A stretch of 64,000 nt of DNA from Hyphomicrobiales bacterium. Lineage in GTDB: Bacteria; Pseudomonadota; Alphaproteobacteria; Rhizobiales; Beijerinckiaceae. The position numbers and the translations under genes are program-made. The notes beneath the pieces were generated by a model. The model was not told where the DNA came from. It ran no database searches and worked only from the letters and a program-made list of their open reading frames with translations. The stretch lies in NCBI GenBank assembly GCA_930633495.1, contig CAKNFJ010000001.1:3185001-3249000 (forward strand), given 5' to 3'. Below are positions 16,461 through 26,317 of this stretch, in pieces. Each line of letters starts with the position of its first letter. Within the stretch, counting starts at the first letter, position 1.

Positions 16461-17282
16461 ATGTCCCTGTTTAAATCGATTTGCCGCCGCGGCCTCGGCG
16501 CACTGGTCTTTGCCGGCCTCGCGGCCGCCTCGCTTGGCGCGGCTCCTGCCCAGGCCGCCACGCCCGACGAGATCAAGGCGCGCGGCAAGCTGATGGTTGG
16601 CGTGCTGACCGACTATCCGCCATTCGGCGGCACCGATGCGAACCAGCAGCCCGCCGGTTATGACGCCGACGTCGCCGCGCTGCTCGCCAAGGCGCTCGGC
16701 GTGAAGCTGGAGCTCGTCCCGGTCACTGGCCCGAACCGCATTCCGTATCTGCTGACGAACAAGGTCGATGTGCTGATCGCCACCTTCGGCATCACCGCCG
16801 AGCGCCAGAAGCAGGTGCTGTTCTCCAACCCCTACAGCACGTTGACGATCTACGTCCTCGCTCCCAAGAGCGTGAACATCAAGACGCCGGAAGACCTGAA
16901 GAACGTCACCATCAGCGTCGCGCGCGCCTCGACGCAGGACACGGCGATCAGCGCGGTTGCTCCGCAGGGAACCCCGCTGAAGCGTTTCGACGATGACGCG
17001 ACCGCGCTGCAGGCCCTGATCTCGGGTCAGGTGCAGGCGATGGGCGCGAGCAACACCATCCTGGCCCAGCTCCTCAAGGACTATCCGCAGCTCAACATCG
17101 AGCCGAAGATCACGCTGCGCGAGCAGGCCAACGGCATGGCCTTCCGCAAGGCCGATACGGCGCTGGCCGAGTTCGCCAACAAGTTCATCGCCGAGATCGA
17201 GGCGAACGGCGAATTGTCGAAGATCAACCAGCGCTGGTTCGGCATTCCCCTGCCGAAGCTGCCGCCGATGCCGCAATTCTGA
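16461..17282 (+). CDS. Amino-acid ABC transporter periplasmic binding protein
   Basis: A 273-residue SBP_bac_3 family receptor with a signal peptide (positive start, hydrophobic core, cleavage near AQAATP at about 33). Typical segments: GKLMVGVLTDYPPFG, GYDADVAALLAKALG, LIATFGITAERQKQVLFSNPY and FGIPLPKLP at the end. AGAGGAGAAC precedes the ATG. It is the ligand-determining subunit for the permeases upstream and the ATPase downstream. The ligand is probably a polar amino acid or derivative. A strong stem-loop follows the stop. Confidence 0.94.
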   Translation: MSLFKSICRRGLGALVFAGLAAASLGAAPAQAATPDEIKARGKLMVGVLTDYPPFGGTDANQQPAGYDADVAALLAKALGVKLELVPVTGPNRIPYLLTNKVDVLIATFGITAERQKQVLFSNPYSTLTIYVLAPKSVNIKTPEDLKNVTISVARASTQDTAISAVAPQGTPLKRFDDDATALQALISGQVQAMGASNTILAQLLKDYPQLNIEPKITLREQANGMAFRKADTALAEFANKFIAEIEANGELSKINQRWFGIPLPKLPPMPQF

Positions 17283-17292
17283 TCCTGAAGAG

Positions 17293-17320
17293 GGGAGCCC
17301 GGCTTCCCGGCCGGGCTCCC
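17293..17320 (+). terminator. Intra-operon stem-loop after the binding-protein gene
   Basis: GGGAGCCCGGC and its exact complement form an 11-bp stem with a 6-base loop, 10 bases after the stop, with no T-run. The ATPase gene continues downstream, so it probably stabilises the upstream mRNA or attenuates transcription and lets binding protein be made in excess. Confidence 0.65.
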
Positions 17321-17351
17321 GTTCCACCTGTCACAGAACGGTTCTTTGCAG

Positions 17352-18143
17352 ATGTCCGCGACCGCCCCCTCTGCCGCCGACCATGAGATCGGCGACGTGA
17401 TCATCGAGATGCGCAAGGTCGACAAGTTCTATGGCGACTTCCACGTCCTGCGCGATATCGACCTCACCGTCTCGCGCGGCGAGCGCATCGTCATCTGCGG
17501 GCCATCGGGGTCGGGCAAATCCACCCTGATCCGCTGCCTGAACCAGCTCGAAGAGCATCAGAAGGGCGAGATCGTCATCGATGGCACGACCGTCGATGCC
17601 AGGCTCAAGGGCATTGAGGACATCCGCCGCGAGATCGGCATGGTGTTCCAGAGCTTCAACCTGTTCCCGCATCTGACGGCGCTGGAGAACTGCACGCTCG
17701 CGCCGATGAAGGTGCGCGGCATTCCGCGGCCCGAGGCCGAGGCCAACGCCCGCAGGATCCTGGAGAGGGTCCATATCCCCGAGCAGGCGCATAAATATCC
17801 GGTCCAGCTCTCGGGCGGTCAGCAGCAGCGCGTCGCGATCGCGCGCTCGCTGTGCATGAACCCGAAGATCATGCTGTTCGACGAGCCGACCTCGGCGCTC
17901 GACCCCGAAATGGTCAGCGAGGTGCTCGACGTCATGGTCGAACTCGCCGAGAGCGGCATGACCATGCTCTGCGTCACCCATGAGATGGGCTTCGCCCGCA
18001 AGGTCGCGGACCGGGTGATCTTCATGGACGCCGGCGAGATCGTCGAGGTGGCGCCGCCGGACCGGTTCTTCACGGCCCCGCAGAACGAGCGCACTCGCAA
18101 ATTCCTCGGCCAGATCCTGCACGCGCAGACGCAGGCGCATTGA
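17352..18143 (+). CDS. Amino-acid ABC transporter ATPase (HisP/GlnQ type)
   Basis: A 263-residue ATPase with all motifs: Walker [10 protein letters not shown]-loop [11 protein letters not shown], signature [15 protein letters not shown], Walker [15 protein letters not shown] and the switch His in CVTHEMGF. It energises the two permeases encoded upstream. ATG 17352 is preferred; an in-frame TTG six bases earlier is possible. Its stop is followed 7 bases later by the AGE epimerase gene, implying cotranscription. Confidence 0.94.
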   Translation: MSATAPSAADHEIGDVIIEMRKVDKFYGDFHVLRDIDLTVSRGERIVICGPSGSGKSTLIRCLNQLEEHQKGEIVIDGTTVDARLKGIEDIRREIGMVFQSFNLFPHLTALENCTLAPMKVRGIPRPEAEANARRILERVHIPEQAHKYPVQLSGGQQQRVAIARSLCMNPKIMLFDEPTSALDPEMVSEVLDVMVELAESGMTMLCVTHEMGFARKVADRVIFMDAGEIVEVAPPDRFFTAPQNERTRKFLGQILHAQTQAH

Positions 18144-18150
18144 GCCGGCC

Positions 18151-19332
18151 ATGCTCGACCTGTCGCCGGCCGGCCTACAGCGCTGGACTTATGAGACCCT
18201 GATCCCGGCCTGGATCGAGCGTGGCGTCGATCGCAGGGCCGGCGGCTTCGTCGAGGAATTCACGCCGGACGGCCAGCCCGTCGCAGCGCCGGACCGTAGT
18301 GCGCTGACGACGGCGCGCCTCACCTATACCTTCAGCCATGCCGCGCGGCTGAGCGGGAGCGCTGCGGCGCTGGCAGCCGCGCAGCACGGGTTTTCGCTGC
18401 TCCTGAAGGCGCAGGAAGCCAACGGCTATGTGCCGAAGCGCTTCCTGTCCGACGGGGCGGCGAGCGTTCCGCGCCGCGACCTCTACGATCTCGCCTTCGT
18501 GCTGTTCGGCTGCGCGCATTATCACCGGGCGACCGGCGATATGGACGCCATCCGCCTCGCCGAGGCGACGATGGACCTGGTCGAGACCGAGCTTGCGGCG
18601 CCGTTCGGCGGCTATGCGGAAGACGATCTCGGCGCGCTGCCGCGCCGCCAGAACCCGCATATGCATCTGCTCGAAGCCTTCCACGCGCTTGCGGAAGCCA
18701 CGGGCAACCAGCGCTGGCTCGACGCAGCCGGTCGCATCGTGCGATTGGCGGCGGAGCGCTTCATCGATGCGAAGGGTACGCTCGGCGAGTTCTTCGACGC
18801 GGGGTGGCAGCCGGTCGCGGGCGATGCCGGCCGGTTGCGTGAGCCCGGCCACCAATTCGAGTGGGTCTGGCTGCTGCATCACCATCACCGCCTGACCGGC
18901 TGGGAGACGGCGCGCGGGCTTGCCGACGGGCTCTATCGTTTCGGCCTCTCGCAAGGGCTGGACCATGAGCCGGGCCATCCGCCGCTGGTGCTCGACGGGG
19001 TGGATCCCGAGGGTGCGGTCGTTGCCGCGACCAAGCTGCTCTGGCCGCAGACCGAGTTCATCAAGGCGCTCGGGGCGCGCGCCGAGTTCGCGGGCGATGA
19101 AGATGCCGGCGCGCGGCTGCCGCGCCATCTCGACCTGATGTTCCGCCATTTCGTCGACGTGCGGACCGGGCTCTGGCACAACCAGCTCGACCGTGCCGGA
19201 GCGCCTCTGCCGGTATCACTGCCCTCCCGCGTGCTCTATCATCTCTTCCTGTGTCTGGCCGAGACGCTGCGGATCATGCCGCCGCTTCCGACCCCGATTC
19301 CGGAAGAGAGCGATGGAGCAGGAGCGCACTGA
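18151..19332 (+). CDS. AGE-family epimerase/isomerase (N-acylglucosamine 2-epimerase like)
   Basis: A 393-residue (alpha/alpha)6-barrel protein of the AGE/YihS group, which epimerises or isomerises free hexoses or hexosamines. Active-site type segments are RQNPHMHLLEAFHAL (His pair), GHQFEWVWLLHHHH and WPQTEFIKAL. Length is normal for bacterial mannose isomerase or cellobiose epimerase relatives. It follows the ABC ATPase by 7 bases and overlaps the start of the next small gene by 20 bases. An AGE enzyme next to a polar amino-acid type transporter suggests an amino sugar or glycosylated amine, which is inference. Confidence 0.9.
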   Translation: MLDLSPAGLQRWTYETLIPAWIERGVDRRAGGFVEEFTPDGQPVAAPDRSALTTARLTYTFSHAARLSGSAAALAAAQHGFSLLLKAQEANGYVPKRFLSDGAASVPRRDLYDLAFVLFGCAHYHRATGDMDAIRLAEATMDLVETELAAPFGGYAEDDLGALPRRQNPHMHLLEAFHALAEATGNQRWLDAAGRIVRLAAERFIDAKGTLGEFFDAGWQPVAGDAGRLREPGHQFEWVWLLHHHHRLTGWETARGLADGLYRFGLSQGLDHEPGHPPLVLDGVDPEGAVVAATKLLWPQTEFIKALGARAEFAGDEDAGARLPRHLDLMFRHFVDVRTGLWHNQLDRAGAPLPVSLPSRVLYHLFLCLAETLRIMPPLPTPIPEESDGAGAH

Positions 19333-19615
19333 CCCGACCGGATTCCCGATTCTGCGTGATGCGAGCGGCGCCTTCGTGCTGGATGCCCGGCGCATCGCGG
19401 CGCGTTTCGGCTGGTCGGAAGAAGAATGGCACGGCATGCAGCGCCGCGGTCTTGTGACGAGCCGGGTCGAGCGTGGCGAAGACGAGGATCAGGGGCGCTG
19501 GCGGCTCTCCGTGCATTGCGGCAACCGGCGCTGGTTCGCGATCGTCACCGAGGAAGGTGCAGTGATCGAGGAGAAACTCGATTTCCTGCCATCGCCGCCG
19601 CGTCGCGACCGGTAA
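19313..19615 (+). CDS. DUF6522-like small protein
   Basis: A 100-residue soluble protein that I match by pattern to the DUF6522 family seen in Rhizobiales: a short helix region (RRIAARFGWSEEEWHGM), then VTSRVERGEDEDQGRWRLS and GNRRWFAIVTEEG. These are a conserved Arg/Gly/Glu-Asp-Glu and a beta-strand pair. No catalytic motif is visible. It overlaps the end of the AGE gene, which implies coupling. Function unknown; assignment from recall of the family pattern only. Confidence 0.65.
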   Translation: MEQERTDPTGFPILRDASGAFVLDARRIAARFGWSEEEWHGMQRRGLVTSRVERGEDEDQGRWRLSVHCGNRRWFAIVTEEGAVIEEKLDFLPSPPRRDR

Positions 19616-19692
19616 TCGGGACTGCGTGTTTCCTCGCGAACTCGACTCGTTCTAAACTCGTGGCGCCGCATGCAGATCAATGGAGGCGGGCG

Positions 19693-20220
19693 ATGAGCGA
19701 AACAGAGAAGCCCGAAGGGCAGAGCGGCAATCCGGTCTTCGACGGCGAGATCGGCATCCTCGCCCGCAGGCGGATCGAGGCCGGCATCATCGCGCCGATC
19801 TACGAGGAGATGCGCGAGCGTCTCGGCGAGGAACTGGCGCAATCGATCCTCGACCAGGCGATCTGCAAGGCCGCGATCGCGGCGGGGCAATCCTTCGCGG
19901 CGAAGACGCCGGGCGGCACCAGCCTGCGCAGCTTCCAGGAGTTGCAGGCGCTGTGGACGCAGGACGACGCACTCGTCATCGAGGTCGTGAAGGCGACCGA
20001 CACCGAGTTCGACTACAACGTCCATCGTTGCCGCTATGCCGAGACCTATCGCGAAATGGGGCTCGGCAAGATCGGCCATCTGCTCTCCTGCAACCGCGAC
20101 GGCGTGTTCTGCACGGGCTACGACCCGCGCATCACGCTCGAACGCACGCAGACGATCATGGGCGGCGCGACCCACTGCAACTTCCGCTACACGCTGCAGG
20201 ACGAGCCCAAGGCCGGCTGA
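19693..20220 (+). CDS. L-2-amino-thiazoline-4-carboxylic acid hydrolase family protein
   Basis: A 175-residue protein of the ATC hydrolase family. Visible conserved residues: the helix IICPIYEEM-like IAPIYEEMRERLG, HRCRYAETYREMGLGKIGHLLSCNRD, and the C-terminal YDPRITLERTQTIM with GATHCNFRY. The Cys, His and Arg residues in these segments are family-wide. The founding enzyme opens a thiazoline ring on the way to cysteine. Many homologues have unknown substrates and lie beside amino-acid transporters, as here. Start ATG 19693 follows GGAGGCGGGCG. It is the last gene before the convergent trifunctional enzyme, with a hairpin between them. Confidence 0.78.
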   Translation: MSETEKPEGQSGNPVFDGEIGILARRRIEAGIIAPIYEEMRERLGEELAQSILDQAICKAAIAAGQSFAAKTPGGTSLRSFQELQALWTQDDALVIEVVKATDTEFDYNVHRCRYAETYREMGLGKIGHLLSCNRDGVFCTGYDPRITLERTQTIMGGATHCNFRYTLQDEPKAG

Positions 20221-20237
20221 GCGTTACGCAGCCGGCC
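20211..20237. terminator. Bidirectional hairpin between convergent genes
   Basis: GGCCGGC and GCCGGCC pair around an inner GCGT/ACGC stem, overlapping the ATC-hydrolase stop codon. TGTTTG follows on the plus strand. The minus-strand gene ends at 20252, so the hairpin could serve both. Confidence 0.6.
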
Positions 20238-20251
20238 GGCCTGTTTGTCGC

Positions 20252-23200
20252 TCAGCGCGCGGCTTCGACCTCGCGCAGGCAGATCCTGAGCCGGTCGAGG
20301 ATCATCTCGACATCATCCGCGCCGACCGTCAGCGGCGGGCGGATCTTGAGGATGTTGTCGGCCGGCCCCTCGCGCCCGACCAGGATGCGCATGTCGCGCA
20401 GGCGGTTCATGACATGGGCCGCCGCGTCGGTCGCGGGCTCCAATGTCTCACGATTCGTGACCAGTTCGAGGCCGAGGAAGAGGCCGATGCCGCGGACGTC
20501 GCCGACGCAAGGATAGTCCTTCGCCAGCTCGCGCATGCCGGCGAGCAGCTTGTCGCCCATCGCCTTGGCATTGGCGGAAAGCCCCTCGTCCTCGACGATG
20601 TCGAGCACCTCGGAGGCGATGCGGCAGGACAGGTTCGAGCCGCCGAAGGTCGAGAAATATTCGGGGCCTTCCGCGAAGCGCTCGGCGATGGCGCGGGTGG
20701 TGATCACCGCGCCGATGGGGTGTCCGTTGCCGAGCGGCTTGCCGAGCACGACGATGTCGGGGCGGACGCCCTGCTGTTCGAAGCCGAAATAATAGTCGCC
20801 GAGGCGCCCGAGCCCGGTCTGGACCTCGTCGGCGATGCAGATGCCGCCGGCGGCACGAATGCGCTCATAGACCGCGGCGAGATAGCCCGGCGGCGGGATG
20901 ATCTGGCCGCCGACGCTCGGGAAGGTCTCGGCGATGAAGCCGGCGACCTTGCCGCCGCGTGCGGCGATGGCCGCCAGCGCGCCGTCGACCTGCCCGGCGT
21001 AGTGCAGCGCCCGGTCGGGATCGTCGCGGCGGAAACGGCCGCGATAATCGTCGGCGACGTCGACGAGCTGCACCCAGGGCTTGCGGCCGCCCATGTTCGG
21101 CTTGTTGAACTTGTAGGCGGATATGTCGATCGCGCCGGTGGTGTTGCCGTGATAGCCGTGATCGGGCGTGACGATGTCGTAGCCGCCGCTCGCTGCACGG
21201 GCGAGGCGCAGCGCCAGCTCGTTCGCTTCCGAGCCGGAATTCACGAAGAAGCAGACTTCCAGCTCCTGCGGCAGCTTGGCGGTGAGGCGCTCGGCCAGTG
21301 CCATCGGCGCGGGATGCAGATAGCGCGTGTTGGAGTTCATCCGCGCGAGCTGGTCCATCGCGACGGCGCGGATGCGCGGATGGGCGTGGCCGACATGGGG
21401 CACGTTGTTGTAGGCGTCGAGATAGGGCCGCCCCATCGTGTCGAAGAGGTGATGGCGCCAGCCGCGGAGGAAGGTGACAGGGCGCTTGTAGCTGAGCTTC
21501 AGATTGGCGCCGAAGCGGGCCTTGCGCTCGGCCAGCAGCGCGTCCTCGTCGACAGGCCGGTAGGCGACGACGTCGTCGGGCAGGTTGAGCAGGGCGGCGG
21601 GGTTCGGGCAGATCGCCTGCCAGAGTGCCCAGTCGTCGGGGTCGGCAACGCCCGGCCAGTCATGGCCCATGCCGTCGAGGGTGAGCGCGAGCTGGAAATG
21701 CAGATGCGGCTCCCAGCCGCCATTCTCCTCGGCAGGGCCGAGTTTGGCAAAGGTTTCGCCCGCCGCGATCTCCTGGCCTTGCTTCAGCTTCGCCGCGCCA
21801 TCGGCGGCAAGGTGGCCGTAGAGCGTGTGGAAGACGTCGCCTTCCGGCGTGCGGTGCTCGAGGATGACGACGCCGCCATAGTCGAGATGGCCCTTGCGGT
21901 TCTCGGCCAGCGCGACCCGGCCGGCCAATGGGGCGCGGACCGGCTCGCCGGCAGGCGCGAAGATGTCGACCGCCATGTGGATGGTGCGGCGGCTCGAGGC
22001 GAGCCAGGGACCCTTGCGGAAGGCCTTGTCGGTGTAGACCAGCCGCGGCTCGCCATATTGGCCAAGCCACCATTGCGAGTCGATGCCGATCGCGGCGCCG
22101 AGATTGCGGGCCTCGTCGGCGCGCATGCTGAAGGGGTTTTGCGGGACCGTGGCCTCGGCGACGGCGAGCGAGCCGATAGGGAGCCCGTCGAGCGCGCGGC
22201 CGAGCACCGGGGCGAAGTTTCCGCGCCGCGCGGCGATCCAGCTCGCGATGCGGCCTGCGGCATCGGTGACCGGCAGGCCGCAGGCGCTGCGCAGGCGCGC
22301 GCCCATCAGTTCGCCGTCGATGGCCGGGTTTTCCAGCAGCCGCCAAGCCGGGGCCTGCGAGATGGTGACATATGGGTCGTCGGGGCGGCCCTTGGCTTGA
22401 ATCGTCGAGTTCACGACGCTGACGGCGAGCCGCATGCGCAGGAGCGGCCAGATCAGGCCGATCTCCTCGGCGCTCAAGGGCGAGACGACATGATAGCCGG
22501 CGACGAAGGCGGCGAGCGCTGCTTCCGGCGTCTCGTGATCGAGGATGGCATAGGCGGCTGCGATGGCGATCTCGCAGACGCGCGGACCCATCGTCATGTC
22601 GCCGAAGTCGATCAGCCCGCTGATGCGAGCGGGCTCGCCGAGGCGCGGCTGGACGAGGATGTTGAAGTCGTTGAGGTCGTTATGGATCGTCTGGCGCGGC
22701 AGACGGTCGAGCACGGGCTGCAAGACCTCGTAGGCGGCGACGATCTCCGCGACGAGGTCGCGCCGAGAACCGTCGAGTACGTCGAGATGCAGCTTGATCC
22801 AGCCGGCCTTGGCCAGATCCCATTTCTCCGCGTCGGGGGAAGCGGCGACTTTGAAATCGCGCAAGGCGAGATCGAGCCGGGCAGCCAGCCCACCGAGTTC
22901 GGACAGGACGACGGGCGGCTGCGGCCCGGCTTCGCCCATCGGAAGACCTTCGAAGGCGTGCTGGACCCAGACCATCCGCTGGCGGCCCTGCGCATCCGTT
23001 ACATTCTGCCAGAAGCGCGTCCCTTGCGCCGGCAGCAGGCGCGGCAGCGGCAGGGCCGGGTCGGCTGCGAGCGCGTGGGTGATCGCGGCGCATTGCTGGT
23101 CGATCAGGGCCGGCTCGCCCTGCGGGCGCATCGCCTTGACGATGACGTCGCCCTGCGGCGTCGTTCCACGGAAGTTGAGGTCGTGCTCGCCGCCGAGCTG

Positions 23201-23260
23201 CCGCAGCGCGCCCACGATACCGAACTGCTCGGCAACCCCACGCAACCAGCTATCGGTCAT
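20252..23260 (-). CDS. Trifunctional APH kinase / M23 peptidase-like / class III aminotransferase protein
   Basis: A 1002-residue fusion. Residues about 15-310 are an aminoglycoside-phosphotransferase-like kinase with catalytic loop TIHNDLNDFNILV and metal motif LIDFGD. About 390-545 is an M23/LytM metallopeptidase-like domain with intact zinc motifs HMAVD (about 427) and HLHF (about 519), but no signal peptide. About 570-1000 is a class III PLP enzyme with NSGSEANELALRLAR, IADEVQTGLGR and the Schiff-base Lys in VLGKPLGNGHP (about 840). Its relatives include phosphoethanolamine and phosphohydroxylysine phospho-lyases. ATG 23260 is chosen because GGAGG lies 6 bases upstream; the TTG at 23266 is too close. 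It follows an ABC transporter and phosphatase on the same strand. Predicted role: phosphorylate an amino alcohol or hydroxy amino acid, then eliminate phosphate. Confidence 0.92.
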   Translation of the reverse strand: MTDSWLRGVAEQFGIVGALRQLGGEHDLNFRGTTPQGDVIVKAMRPQGEPALIDQQCAAITHALAADPALPLPRLLPAQGTRFWQNVTDAQGRQRMVWVQHAFEGLPMGEAGPQPPVVLSELGGLAARLDLALRDFKVAASPDAEKWDLAKAGWIKLHLDVLDGSRRDLVAEIVAAYEVLQPVLDRLPRQTIHNDLNDFNILVQPRLGEPARISGLIDFGDMTMGPRVCEIAIAAAYAILDHETPEAALAAFVAGYHVVSPLSAEEIGLIWPLLRMRLAVSVVNSTIQAKGRPDDPYVTISQAPAWRLLENPAIDGELMGARLRSACGLPVTDAAGRIASWIAARRGNFAPVLGRALDGLPIGSLAVAEATVPQNPFSMRADEARNLGAAIGIDSQWWLGQYGEPRLVYTDKAFRKGPWLASSRRTIHMAVDIFAPAGEPVRAPLAGRVALAENRKGHLDYGGVVILEHRTPEGDVFHTLYGHLAADGAAKLKQGQEIAAGETFAKLGPAEENGGWEPHLHFQLALTLDGMGHDWPGVADPDDWALWQAICPNPAALLNLPDDVVAYRPVDEDALLAERKARFGANLKLSYKRPVTFLRGWRHHLFDTMGRPYLDAYNNVPHVGHAHPRIRAVAMDQLARMNSNTRYLHPAPMALAERLTAKLPQELEVCFFVNSGSEANELALRLARAASGGYDIVTPDHGYHGNTTGAIDISAYKFNKPNMGGRKPWVQLVDVADDYRGRFRRDDPDRALHYAGQVDGALAAIAARGGKVAGFIAETFPSVGGQIIPPPGYLAAVYERIRAAGGICIADEVQTGLGRLGDYYFGFEQQGVRPDIVVLGKPLGNGHPIGAVITTRAIAERFAEGPEYFSTFGGSNLSCRIASEVLDIVEDEGLSANAKAMGDKLLAGMRELAKDYPCVGDVRGIGLFLGLELVTNRETLEPATDAAAHVMNRLRDMRILVGREGPADNILKIRPPLTVGADDVEMILDRLRICLREVEAAR

Positions 23261-23369
23261 GCTCAACCTCCAAGGCCACAGGCCGGCGCGAACCGTCGGC
23301 CGAACGCCCCGGTGCCGGCCGCCCGCGAATCAGATCGGCGGGCGAATATCGTCGTCAGGTGAAAGGCGT

Positions 23370-24164
23370 TCAGCCGGCGGATGCAAGCTTCGCCAGTGCA
23401 TGGCCGTGCAGCCTGCGGTCGCCCGCCGCCGCGATCTGGCCCTTCCAGCCCAGGTCGATCGGCTTTCCGCCCCAGTCGCTGACGATTCCGCCCGCGCCCT
23501 CGATGATCGCCGCCGTGGCGAAGACGTCGAAGGGATCGAGGCCGCCGTCGACGGCGAGGTCCGTGTTGCCGCGCGCCAGACAGCCATAGGAGTAGCAGCT
23601 TCCGCCGTATTGGGTGAAGGCGACCTCTCGGTCGAGCCGGCCCAGGGCCTCCCGCTCAGCCTCGGTGAGGAAGCGCGGATTCGAGCTGGTCAGGAAGGCG
23701 CCCGCCAGCGCGTCGCAAGGCTTGCAGCGAACGGGCACGCCGTTGTGCTGTGCGGATATGCCGGAAATCCCGGACATGCGCTCGCGCGTTGCCGGCAGGT
23801 CCATCACGCCGAGCCAGGGGCGGCCCGCCCGGGCGATGCCGATCAGGATGCCATAGACAGGGATGCCGGCGATGAACGGGGCCGTGCCGTCGATCGGGTC
23901 GATGACCCAAACGAATTCACGGTCGAGGCCGTAGGAGCCGAATTCCTCGCCGAGGATGCCGTGGCCGGGATAGGCGGCTTCGATGCGCTCGCGCAGGCGC
24001 TTCTCGATGGCGCGGTCGGTCGCGGTGACGAAGCTCTGATCGGCCTTGAGGTCGATCTTGTGAGCCGTCTGCACCGCCTCGCCGACGATGGCGCGGCCTT
24101 CATCGGCAAGGCGGCCGGCGAAGGCCAGAAGTTCGGTGGCGATGGCGTCGCTCATGTCGGTCAC
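23370..24164 (-). CDS. Inositol monophosphatase family protein (HisN-like)
   Basis: A 264-residue Mg-dependent phosphatase. Metal-site motifs: GEEFG (Glu), WVIDPIDGT (Asp, Asp) and, near the C-terminus, DPFDVFATAAIIEGAGG in the place of the usual WDxAA. The family covers inositol-phosphate, histidinol-phosphate and related phosphatases. The GTG start directly abuts the ATPase stop codon; an ATG nine bases further in is equally possible. As the fifth gene of an ABC operon and followed by the trifunctional kinase/PLP enzyme, it may act on a phosphorylated import product. About 100 bases separate it from the next gene. Confidence 0.9.
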   Translation of the reverse strand: MTDMSDAIATELLAFAGRLADEGRAIVGEAVQTAHKIDLKADQSFVTATDRAIEKRLRERIEAAYPGHGILGEEFGSYGLDREFVWVIDPIDGTAPFIAGIPVYGILIGIARAGRPWLGVMDLPATRERMSGISGISAQHNGVPVRCKPCDALAGAFLTSSNPRFLTEAEREALGRLDREVAFTQYGGSCYSYGCLARGNTDLAVDGGLDPFDVFATAAIIEGAGGIVSDWGGKPIDLGWKGQIAAAGDRRLHGHALAKLASAG

Positions 24165-24905
24165 TCAGTGGGAAAGGATCTGGCCCAGGAACTGGCGGGC
24201 GCGCTCGCTGCGCGGTTTCGAGAAGAAGTCGTGCGGCGTGGCGGTCTCGACGATCTCGCCGGCATCCATGAAGACGATCCGGTCGGCCACGGAGCGGGCG
24301 AAGCCCATCTCATGGGTGACGCAGACCATGGTCATGCCGTCGCGGGCGAGGTCGGTCATCACGTCCAGAACCTCGGAGATCATCTCGGGGTCGAGGGCCG
24401 AGGTCGGCTCGTCGAACAGCATGATCTGGGGGTTCATGCAGAGCGCGCGGGCGATGGCGACGCGTTGCTGCTGGCCGCCCGAGAGCTGGATCGGGTACTT
24501 GTCGGCCTGATCGGCGATGCGGACCCGCTTGAGATAGCCCATCGCGGTCTCGCGCGCTGCGTCCTTGTCCTTCCGGCGGACGAGGCGCTGCGCCAGCATC
24601 AGGTTCTTCAGCACCGTCAGATGCGGGAACAGGTTGAAGCTCTGGAACACCATGCCGACCTCGCGGCGCACCGCCATGGCGCTGCGCTCATCGGCCAGAA
24701 CGGTGCCGTTGACGGTGATGCGGCCGCTGTCATGGCTTTCGAGCCCGTTAATGCAGCGAATCATCGTCGACTTGCCCGAGCCGGACGGCCCGCAGACGAC
24801 GAGTTTCTCGCCTTTTCCGACGGTGAGGCTGACCTCCTTCAGGGCCTGGAAGGAGCCGAAGCGCTTGGAAACCTTGTCCAGCGTGATCTGTGCGGGCGAC
24901 GTCAT
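24165..24905 (-). CDS. Amino-acid ABC transporter ATPase
   Basis: A 246-residue HisP/GlnQ-type ATPase: Walker [10 protein letters not shown]-loop [10 protein letters not shown], signature [16 protein letters not shown], Walker [14 protein letters not shown], switch VTHEMGF. The ATG overlaps the stop of the upstream permease gene by four bases (ATGA), so translation is coupled. It is one of three close relatives of this ATPase in the window. Confidence 0.95.
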   Translation of the reverse strand: MTSPAQITLDKVSKRFGSFQALKEVSLTVGKGEKLVVCGPSGSGKSTMIRCINGLESHDSGRITVNGTVLADERSAMAVRREVGMVFQSFNLFPHLTVLKNLMLAQRLVRRKDKDAARETAMGYLKRVRIADQADKYPIQLSGGQQQRVAIARALCMNPQIMLFDEPTSALDPEMISEVLDVMTDLARDGMTMVCVTHEMGFARSVADRIVFMDAGEIVETATPHDFFSKPRSERARQFLGQILSH

Positions 24906-25603
24906 GCCGAGGCATCCCTCTTCACATAGCGGCTGGCATAGGCTTCGAGATGGCCGAAGCAGAACTGGAAGAACCAGGCCATGGCCAGGTAGATCAGCGC
25001 CGCGGCGATGAAGATCTCGAAGGGCGCGAAGGTCTTGGAGACGATGGTGCGGGCGACGCCGGTGATTTCCATCAGCGTCACGGTGCTGGCGAGCGCGGTC
25101 GCCTTCATCATCGAGATGAACTCGTTGCTGTAGGCCGGGAGCGCGAGACGCACGGCGATCGGCGCCGTGATGTAGACGAAGCGCTGGCGCGGCGAGAGGC
25201 CGAGCGCCCGGGCGGCCTCGTTGACGCCCTTGTCGACACCGAGAACGCCGCCGCGCAGGATCTCCGAGATATAGGCCGAGCTGTTGAGCGTTAGCGCGAC
25301 GACGCAGCAACCGAAGGGCTGGCGCAGGATCGGCCAGAAGATGCTTTCGCGGACCGCCTCGAACTGCGGCAGGCCGTGGTAGATGATGAAGATCTGCACC
25401 AGGATCGGCGTGCCGCGCAGGAAGTAGATATAGGCCATCGCCGGCCAGACGAGATAACGCCGTCCGCTGATCCGCAGGAGCAGGATGACGATGGCGAGCA
25501 TCAGCCCCAAGGTCATCGACAGGAAGAGCAGCTTCAGCGTCAGCCCGATGCCGGCGGCGATCTGCGGCAGGCTGGTCAGGATCAGGTCGATGTCGAAGCT
25601 CAT
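24902..25603 (-). CDS. Amino-acid ABC transporter permease
   Basis: A 233-residue HisMQ-type permease with about five transmembrane helices, [20 protein letters not shown] and the EAA loop [26 protein letters not shown] 25603 was chosen because it overlaps the preceding permease stop by four bases and matches family length. Partner of the permease encoded just upstream. Confidence 0.94.
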   Translation of the reverse strand: MSFDIDLILTSLPQIAAGIGLTLKLLFLSMTLGLMLAIVILLLRISGRRYLVWPAMAYIYFLRGTPILVQIFIIYHGLPQFEAVRESIFWPILRQPFGCCVVALTLNSSAYISEILRGGVLGVDKGVNEAARALGLSPRQRFVYITAPIAVRLALPAYSNEFISMMKATALASTVTLMEITGVARTIVSKTFAPFEIFIAAALIYLAMAWFFQFCFGHLEAYASRYVKRDASA

Positions 25604-26298
25604 CGCGCCGCCTCCATGTGGCGGTTCGCATAGCGCTCCAGCGCCCAGACCAGCAGGGTGATGGCCGTGGTGATGGCGAGGTAGATCACGGCGACCGTCA
25701 TGTACATCAGGAAGGGCTGATGCGTGACGGAGGTCGCGAGCTCGCCGACGAAGACGATCTCCTCGAGGCCTATGACGGAGATCAGCGCCGTGTCCTTCAT
25801 GACCGAGAGCATGTGGTTTCCGAAATTCGGCAAGGCGAGGCGCCACATCTGGGGCATGCGCACATAGAAGAAGGTGTGGCCCTTGGTCAGGCCGAGCGCA
25901 TAGGCAGCCTCGACCTGCCCGTGCGGAACGCCGAGGAAGGCGCCGCGGAAAGTCTCGGTCATGTAGGAGCCGACGATCAGCCCGATCGCCAGCGCGCCGG
26001 CCCAGAAGGGCGGCATGTCGACGAATTTGATCTGCGGATCGTAGAGATGCACGATCCTGGTCAGGACGATGGCGGTGCCGAAGTAGAACAGCAACAGCAC
26101 GACGAGCTCGGGCGTGCCCCTGAAGATCACCGTATAGGCCTTGGCCAGTGTCTGCGCCGCGCGGCTGCGCGAGAGCTTGGCGCTCGCACCCAGCAGGCCG
26201 AAGATGACCGCCAGGACGAGGGCGGCCACGAATACCCTCAGAACCATCAGGGTTCCGAAGAAGAAATCATCCCACCAGCCGGAAAGCGCGGCCATCAT
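25600..26298 (-). CDS. Amino-acid ABC transporter permease (partner)
   Basis: A 232-residue HisMQ-type permease with [41 protein letters not shown] (EAA loop) and a C-terminal membrane helix. It starts at ATG-ATG with AGGAATG context after a stem-loop and overlaps the next permease by four bases. Confidence 0.94.
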   Translation of the reverse strand: MMAALSGWWDDFFFGTLMVLRVFVAALVLAVIFGLLGASAKLSRSRAAQTLAKAYTVIFRGTPELVVLLLFYFGTAIVLTRIVHLYDPQIKFVDMPPFWAGALAIGLIVGSYMTETFRGAFLGVPHGQVEAAYALGLTKGHTFFYVRMPQMWRLALPNFGNHMLSVMKDTALISVIGLEEIVFVGELATSVTHQPFLMYMTVAVIYLAITTAITLLVWALERYANRHMEAAR

Positions 26299-26317
26299 TC
26301 CTCCCCTTCATCCGGAG

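Noticed and set aside
20036..23362. An 1108-codon open frame on the plus strand opposite the trifunctional gene
   Set aside because: It mirrors the real gene in the complementary frame, has Arg/Gly/Ala-rich sequence with no domain, and arises from GC-rich codon bias.
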